From the NCBI GenBank assembly GCA_963995525.1, contig OZ023213.1, positions 39,030,258 to 39,094,257 on the forward strand: 64,000 nucleotides of DNA, read 5' to 3'. Position 1 is the stretch's first letter. Each line of letters begins with the position of its first letter. Below the pieces are notes generated by a model that saw only the letters and a program-made list of their open reading frames with translations, searched no databases and was not told the origin of the DNA. Below are positions 59,037 through 64,000 of this stretch, piece after piece. This DNA is from Escarpia spicata (lineage: Eukaryota; Annelida; Polychaeta; Sabellida; Siboglinidae). Both the position numbers and the translations under genes were made by a program.

Positions 59037-60301
59037 TCAGAAGTCGTAGATGACGTTGCGGTTCTTGTCGATCTCCAGCACGGTCTCGAACTCTGCATAG
59101 GCTACGACGTTCACGGTGATCGTTAACGCATCGCGGAAATGAATCTAAATGCGCAGGTTGCCCATTTGTACCAGATGGAAACAGGCGTCGTCGCACGCGT
59201 CGGGGGTGAGATCCAAGCCGAAGAAGGTGTAGCCGTATCGGAAGTCGGCGCGAGACGACCCGTTGCCTTCGTCCTACCACACCTTACCGGTCGTGGTAAA
59301 CAGGTTGTGGTAGTACTTGACGAAACAATCGTCGTCGAAATTTGGCTGGGAAGGTTTGGAGGGCATCTGTTGTCCGTCCACGTACACGGCAAGGAAGATG
59401 ATGTGGTTGTTCTTGGCGTGGAACGGATTTATGTTGTAGGTCCCGTTGTAGACCACCGAGTTATTATCGATGCAGCACAGCACAATACGTTTTTGAAAGA
59501 GTGCCAAGGAAGAGATTCTAGTGCGTGTTCGAGCGGGTTCCCGTCGGAATGGAGTAGACCTTACACTCAACGGCCTGCATCGGATACTTGGCCGTGGTTT
59601 TTTGAGGGCCATGATGTGTGCTATTTGCACGGTCGGATTAAGAGTTGTCTTCTTTAAGAACAGTGTGATGTTGGTGATAAATCTTGTAGTCGGGGATGGC
59701 TCCACCGGCCATGATGGCGAACGCATCCTTGCTGCGCACTAGACGTATCTTGATCTCTATGCCGTTGATGAGGAATTTATCCTGGAGGAACAGGTTCACG
59801 TGGAGACGACCAAGCATGTCGACCTCGCGACTCTGAACGATCTTTTGTCGTCGAGCCACGAACCCCGCGTTGGCTGCATCTCCGATGGCTATTTCGACTG
59901 CCCGTGTCTTGCACCAAAGCTGACTCGTTATCAAAAGTGTCTCGATGTAGGTGCGGTACGGGTACGTTAAGGTCGAGGGGGTCATAAGCGTTCCTTTCAG
60001 GTAGACGTCGACCTGACTGAACAGCGAATGAAGCCAGTTATTCACCAGATCCACGGGATCGGCGGCGTCGAGGTCGGTTCCGTCGGCACAAGTCACCTTC
60101 GCTTGAACGTTTAGCACCATGCTGGCGAGATCCAGGTAATCGTTACCCGATCCGGGTATGACGAGTTCTATCGGACCACCAGAGTCGAGAGAGGACATGG
60201 CTTGATGTTGCACCGTGTGAATATCGATGATGCTGATGTGAGTCGAAGGCACGAGCTCGTTCTTGACCCCCTAAACACAATTGTCTATGCACTAAAGCCA
60301 T
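59037..60301 (-). pseudogene. Polinton B hexon (major capsid) protein, frameshifted
   Basis: Start MALVHRQLC at 60301, a shift near 60265, then a long open frame (60252-59638) with IPGSGNDYLDLASMVLN, SLFSQVDVYLKGTLMTPST, YRTYIETLL and DKFLINGIEIKIRLVRSKD. A shift near 59690 leads to FLKKTTLNPTVQIAH, KRIVLCCIDNNSV and VYVDGQQMPSKPSQPNFDDD. Another near 59275 leads to YGYTFFGLDLTPD, MGNLRIHFRDA and the C-terminal AYAEFETVLEIDKNR just before TGA 59037. At about 420 codons it is the usual hexon length. Double jelly-roll capsid protein. Confidence 0.9.
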
Positions 60302-60705
60302 CGTCGAATGTGTCGGGCTCACGTTTCCGCGACGTGCGTGCCTTATTCTGTTTCCAATCTGTTCTGATTCGTTTCTTGACGGGTGCTCGTTTTATACGCT
60401 TACGCGGTTGCACACCTGGGGTCAAGAAGACGCTCATGATGTTTCTACCGGCAGACGTGATGCGATCTTTGGAGCCCGTTTTGATGTTCTGCCCCGACAA
60501 GATGTCATCGGCTGTGCACGCGCCGGTCGTCAACGTTCTCTTTCCCAACGCTACAACACCTCTCTCGATGTGCGGCACACCTTACGCAGTAGACCTCCGA
60601 AGAGACTTCCTAGCCCGTGACCTCGTTGGTATCGAGCACCTACAAAATAGGGAAGCGCACCTCCCGCATGACAAGCATAGTAATCGTTGTAATTCATGTC
60701 TAGAA
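60285..60705 (-). pseudogene. Polinton B pVI-like minor virion protein, frameshifted
   Basis: It begins MNYNDYYACHAGGALPYFVG near 60698, with ARYQRGHGLGSLFGGLLRK. The frame then shifts near 60580 to MPHIERGVVALGKRTLTTG, DDILSGQNIKTGSKDR, and a basic RKRIKRAPVKKRIR tail ending at 60285. Same order of landmarks as copy A. It partly overlaps the hexon start. Confidence 0.7.
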
Positions 60706-60842
60706 GAGTGCCGTCCGTCGTCGCCGAAAATTAAGTGTCACTGTTACCTTACTGCGTTCGAATGGTACCATTCGACCGGTGTCGTCACTTATTTCGATCT
60801 CGATCGTACCAAACACTTTGCAGAGCACGGGAACGTACCGTG
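60700..60842 (-). pseudogene. Polinton B penton, C-terminal piece
   Basis: The minus strand reads RYVPVLCKVFGTIEIEISDD, TGRMVPFERSKVTVTLNFRR and a short basic end at about 60700. It corresponds to the last about 50 residues of the copy A penton. The match begins abruptly at 60842, the point where the plus-strand, integrase-side sequence starts. Confidence 0.8.
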
Positions 60843-61165
60843 ATTTTTCAAAGCTCTTCTACGGCGATCCGACGGGATGGCAGGCGTTTGCGCGACAACT
60901 CAACGACATAAATCTAACCATGGAGTTGGCAGACAACGAGGCCAGGAAATTACACATTCAACATACGAAAAAGAAGAATGCAGAAGTAGCAGCGACATTA
61001 GCAGCTACACCTTCACGATCGGTCGGTAGATCACGACGACCGCTGCACTGGACACCCATCTCGCGTCGACGAATGGAACAGTCGACACCCACCCCACCGT
61101 CGGAAGGACGCAAGGAAGCTGAATGTGAGTCTTTAGGGAAGGTACGTGACGAATCGATGACATAA
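60840..61165 (+). CDS. Basic ORF upstream of the Polinton B integrase
   Basis: An open plus-strand frame carries FSKLFYGDPTGWQAFARQLN, then a charged helix-like stretch (LADNEARKLHIQHTKKKNAE), an Arg/Ser/Pro-rich middle and a TGA at 61165. I do not recognise the protein. It may be a Polinton gene or the start of the integrase coding region in another frame, as the next frame opens at 61171. The first codons overlap the inversion junction. Confidence 0.4.
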
Positions 61166-61170
61166 CGAGC

Positions 61171-62206
61171 ATGATCGACCAGCGGGACACTCGACTTCAA
61201 CTGGTGGCCGGGATTACCAACGACTATCTGATTCGTCTACCGCCACCACCATGCTTCGCCACCACCGTCGCAATCAGCGGGAGTCTACTTAGACCCCACA
61301 AAGGACGGGAATTACTGGGCAATCAAGTCCTTGCGATGCGCCCCCTTCCGACCTATCGAGCGTGTACTAAGGAAATAGTGGCTATCGGAACGGAACGCGT
61401 AAACCTACACAAACCGGTGAGATTTCGATTAAAGCGACGACGCGTTCTCGTGGGAGGACTGACCCAACAGTGGCAGGCCGATCTCATTGACGTGTCCAGT
61501 CTGAAAAAAGTTAACGACGGTACGACATTTCTATTCACGGTCATCGACGTTTTCTCGAAAGTCGCCAGGTTCGTTCCGTTAAAAACAAGTCGTCGACGTC
61601 ATTGTTGCGGGCACTGGACGGTCTGTTCACCGCCACCAACAATCGACCGCTGACGTTGCAGACCAGGCGATACTTGACGAAACACGAGACGTGGCGATAC
61701 ATCAATATCCTTCAGTTGCAGGTGAATCCGTCAAATCAAGAAGAGGTGTGACAGCACTTGTACGGTGGTCAGCATGGCAAGGGTGTGCACAAATTCCACA
61801 TGGCCGATCGCGTTCGTATCAGCAAGGTCAGAGACGGTTCGAAAAAGGATACCTGGCGAATTGGACTGAGGAAATCTTAACGATACGCGAGGTGCATCCA
61901 TGCAATCCGCCCGAATTTTGGCAGACGATCTGGGCGGATGATCTAGGCGAGATACTGGACGTATCCTTCTACGAACTAGAGTTGCAGAAGGTGAGGGTAC
62001 CAGCTGATAAACTGTATCGCGTGGAATCGATAGTGGAGCGACGCAATGTAGGCAGGCGAAGGGAGGTGTTGGTGAAATGGTTCGGATACCCTTCCAAATT
62101 CAACAGTTGTATCGATGCCAATGCCATCGTCGGCTATCGTCGGCGGACGAGACGACAACACAGATATCCGTTGACGATAGCGACGTCGACACTATCGACG
62201 CGATGA
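61171..62206 (+). pseudogene. Polinton B integrase with chromodomain, frameshifted
   Basis: After an N-terminal stretch, LHKPVRFRLKRRRVLVGGL leads to QQWQADLIDVSSLKKVNDG and FTVIDVFSKVARFVPLKT (61465-61590), the RNase H-fold core with the first two catalytic Asp in ADLIDV and VIDVFS. The frame is lost after 61600; the segment with the catalytic Glu (NPSNQEEV-like reading near 61735) lies in shifted frames. The C-terminal LYRVESIVERRNVGRRREVL and VKWFGYPSKFNSCIDA (62005-62120) is a chromodomain. DDE-type integrase of the retroviral superfamily. Confidence 0.88.
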
Positions 62207-62358
62207 GCCTCGACAACAACAACAAAACTCCTTGGCACATCTTCGGTACCGCGTATCCCAAAGAAGAAATCGTGGTTCTGTGTCAAGTCGTCTTGTACGC
62301 GGTCGTAGTGGTCAGCATATACAACCTCTCGCTCAGTCATGAGAATCCGACTCTGTGA
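62203..62358 (+). CDS. Polinton B small membrane protein
   Basis: MSLDNNNKTPWHIFGTAYPK is followed by EEIVVLCQVVLYAVVVVSIY, a single predicted membrane span, and a short tail with stop at 62358. Copy A has the same protein at 53825-54015. The start overlaps the end of the integrase region by a few bases in another frame. No frameshift is seen, so it may be complete at about 51 residues. Confidence 0.6.
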   Translation: MSLDNNNKTPWHIFGTAYPKEEIVVLCQVVLYAVVVVSIYNLSLSHENPTL

Positions 62359-62416
62359 ACGGCCTTTTGAGCAGTTCGTTGGGTTACCTGCTACCTAATC
62401 CGACGTTGAGACAGCA

Positions 62417-62466
62417 TGACGACGGGTGATTTCTACATGACGTTGCCTAGCAACACGTCCATGAAC
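62417..62466 (+). pseudogene. Polinton B penton, N-terminal stub
   Basis: The plus strand reads MTTGDFYMTLPSNTSMN, the same start as the penton of copy A (FYLTLSSNAYMG). It breaks into an 'acacacacacca' run at 62466. The rest of the gene is the minus-strand piece at 60700-60842 or has been lost. Confidence 0.65.
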
Positions 62467-62519
62467 ACACACACACCAACAACACGCTGACTAGGTAGGT
62501 AGGTAGGTTTATTTCGGAA

Positions 62520-63280
62520 TTGTATAATACAGAAGATAAATGAAACACAAAGCGTATACAAACTTTACAATTCCTGGTTGGCAGCAGAGCCAAGGCTGTT
62601 ACCAATAGAAATACAGTGTTATAACAGGAAACAATATAACTTGAATCACTGGTCGCTGCCAACAACTGATAACGGTAATGTAGCATTGTTGTGCAATTTA
62701 TAACTACAAGCAGTCAGTATCATACATAATAAGTAACAGTAGTGACGTGGTTGGTAGAATGAACAATTCTTTTCACATATATACAACACTAGTGCTAGAT
62801 TGCAGAAGAACAATCCAGTAATAACAATGTAATATGTAGTGGTATTTTCATAAACCGTTTAAGACTAATCAAATAATAAAAAACACAAAAGTGATAACAC
62901 ATTTAATACGGTGCAGTATCTTCACAGACATGGTGTTTTAATACACATGACTTTAGAGAAGATACAAAGCTGGTAATATTAGATTTAGTTTGAATATCAG
63001 GCGAAACATTATTCCATACTATCGGCTCATTGCATAATAAACGATTTGATGATCGTAGGGTAGACTAGCTGATTGGACGAATATGTCTAAGTTGCCTTGT
63101 GTCATGATTGTGAATATCACAGGTTAGAGGAAAAATATCTGATAACGACACTGGCAGATTATTATGACAATAATTATATATAAATTTCGCAATTTATATT
63201 TAATAAATATCCTTAAATTTTTGTACATTTAACCGTGTGAACAGGGGATGAGTATGCTCATGGAAAGCAATTCGAAGTAT
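62520..63280. other. 3' end of the terminal LINE, little coding signal
   Basis: Between the (CCTA)n end and the C-terminal frame at 63282 no clear conserved frame is seen. It may be the degenerate C-terminal domain plus the 3' UTR. Confidence 0.5.
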
Positions 63281-63281
63281 A

Positions 63282-63990
63282 CTACGAAAACATTTTTTTT
63301 GCATAATGAATACTATTTCTTTGTGTATCTTTTATGTGTAGATCCCAAAGGATTATTCCATATGTCAAATATGAATATACTAATGCATAGTAAATCGACT
63401 TTAGGGTTTCTACAGGAAGAAAGCGATTCACTTTATTTATAACATATAGAGCACTTGAATTTTTTTTCTGCAGACACATATGTGTTCATGCCAGTCTAGT
63501 TTATCATCAATAAGAAGGTCTAGGAGGTTTACACAGTAGGTAGGCTGAATTATCTGATCTGACATCTTTAATGTTATTTGTTCACTAAGTAGATGTTGTG
63601 ACCTAGAAAACAACATATATTTTAATTTGGATACATTTAATGAGAACTTATTAGCATGACACCAGTCGGCTAATACTTGGAGTTCTTTATTTTTGTCATT
63701 GTAAAGTTTAGTAATATGATTTCCATTCATATATACCGTGGTGTCATCAGCAAATAATATTGCTTTACTTTGTTTCATACAAAAGGGGAGATCATTTATG
63801 TATAAGATAAATAAAAGTGGACCAAGAATACAGCCCTGCGGAACCCCGAATGTGATATTTTGTGGAAGCGAAGCACTGTTGCTACAAGTTACATATTGCG
63901 TTCTATTTGTAAGATAGCTCCTGAACCAATTAAGAGAGGCCCCTTATTCCATAGTAATTTAACTTATGTAATACAATCTGATGGTCTATG
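63282..63990 (-). pseudogene. Reverse transcriptase C-terminal half of the terminal LINE
   Basis: The frame at 63437-63778 (113 codons) contains the FADD catalytic box, and the frame at 63282-63479 carries the post-RT segment, so one shift occurs near 63450. To the right, PQGCILGPLLFILYIND (63800-63850) joins in the frame of the catalytic box. The 'G-I-P-Q-G' ahead of it (63835-63855) is intact. Confidence 0.8.
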
Positions 63991-64000
63991 GTATCGAACG

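Larger units (their letters stand above)
58641..62470. mobile_element. Polinton/Maverick remnant B with inverted integrase half
   Basis: Minus strand, high to low coordinates: penton C-terminus (60.70-60.84 kb), pVI-like (60.28-60.70), hexon (59.04-60.30) and protease (58.64-59.03). Plus strand, low to high: a basic ORF (60.84-61.17), integrase with chromodomain (61.17-62.20), membrane protein (62.20-62.36) and penton N-terminus (62.42-62.46). In copy A all of these run in one direction. DNA polymerase B, ATPase and terminal repeats are not seen. Confidence 0.85.
62492..64000 (-). mobile_element. LINE 3' part (jockey/CR1-like), running off the window
   Basis: The 3' end is at the left: (CCTA)n at 62492-62506 as read on the minus strand, preceded by 'aattccgaaataaacc'. 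Further right on the minus strand come the C-terminal NKVNRFLPVETLKSIYYALV and YSYLTYGIILWD (63310-63400), then DKLDWHEHICVCRKKI, WCHANKFSLNVSKLKYMLFS and the KAILFADDTTVYMNG catalytic box (63720-63770). GPLLFILYINDLPF lies near 63800. The upstream palm and endonuclease lie beyond 64000. A few frame changes are present. Confidence 0.85.

Noticed and set aside
59139..59657. 172-residue plus-strand frame in Polinton B
   Set aside because: Antisense of the hexon coding region.

Overview
The window is eukaryotic, most likely from a marine invertebrate animal. It has an intron-containing animal gene with GT-AG splice sites, tRNA-derived SINEs, very long (GT)n runs, and a mix of LINE, DIRS, Ty3/gypsy, Polinton and cut-and-paste elements typical of lancelets, hemichordates, molluscs or annelids. 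The sequence alone does not let me choose among these. There are no bacterial operons, CRISPR arrays or rRNA genes.

Layout. 0-9 kb: sparse sequence with a decayed LINE ORF1, a broken TatD-like nuclease gene and a decayed LINE. 9.3-15.1 kb: two adjoining DNA transposons. The first has terminal inverted repeats of roughly 450 bp and carries a spliced gene with a PIN/flap-nuclease look. The second is ISL2EU-like, with YqaJ/SWIM and DDE-transposase remnants. Together they split a repeat whose unsplit copy lies at 31.07 kb. 16.37-26.09 kb: a segment of about 9.7 kb with matching ends and AACGTT-rich subterminal arrays, inserted in a 103-bp satellite that resumes at 26.1-27.4 kb; it contains a foldback MITE and a tRNA-SINE. 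28.0-30.7 kb: a decayed DIRS-like tyrosine-recombinase retrotransposon.

31.5-45.3 kb: the one clearly intact host gene, a 12-coding-exon group II PLP decarboxylase-like gene predicted at 486 aa. Its introns hold a SINE, a complete but decayed Ty3/gypsy element (itself split by a foldback element), a LINE 3' end and microsatellites. The PLP lysine is kept, but the PLP-stacking His is Asn and the catalytic-loop Tyr is Phe. These two changes mark aromatic acetaldehyde synthases rather than decarboxylases.

45.7-51.3 kb: an unrecognised broken minus-strand coding stretch facing the decarboxylase gene, a CR1-like LINE with a 2A-like motif in ORF1, and a possible signal-peptide exon. 51.9-54.3 kb and 58.6-62.5 kb: two Polinton/Maverick remnants with integrase chromodomain, small membrane protein, penton, pVI-like protein, hexon and adenain-like protease. 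In the second, integrase, membrane protein and penton start point the opposite way to the rest, which one inversion inside the penton gene would explain. 62.5 kb to the end: the 3' part of another LINE, running off the window.

Almost every mobile-element gene is frameshifted or truncated. The decarboxylase-like gene is the exception, with all exon phases agreeing.
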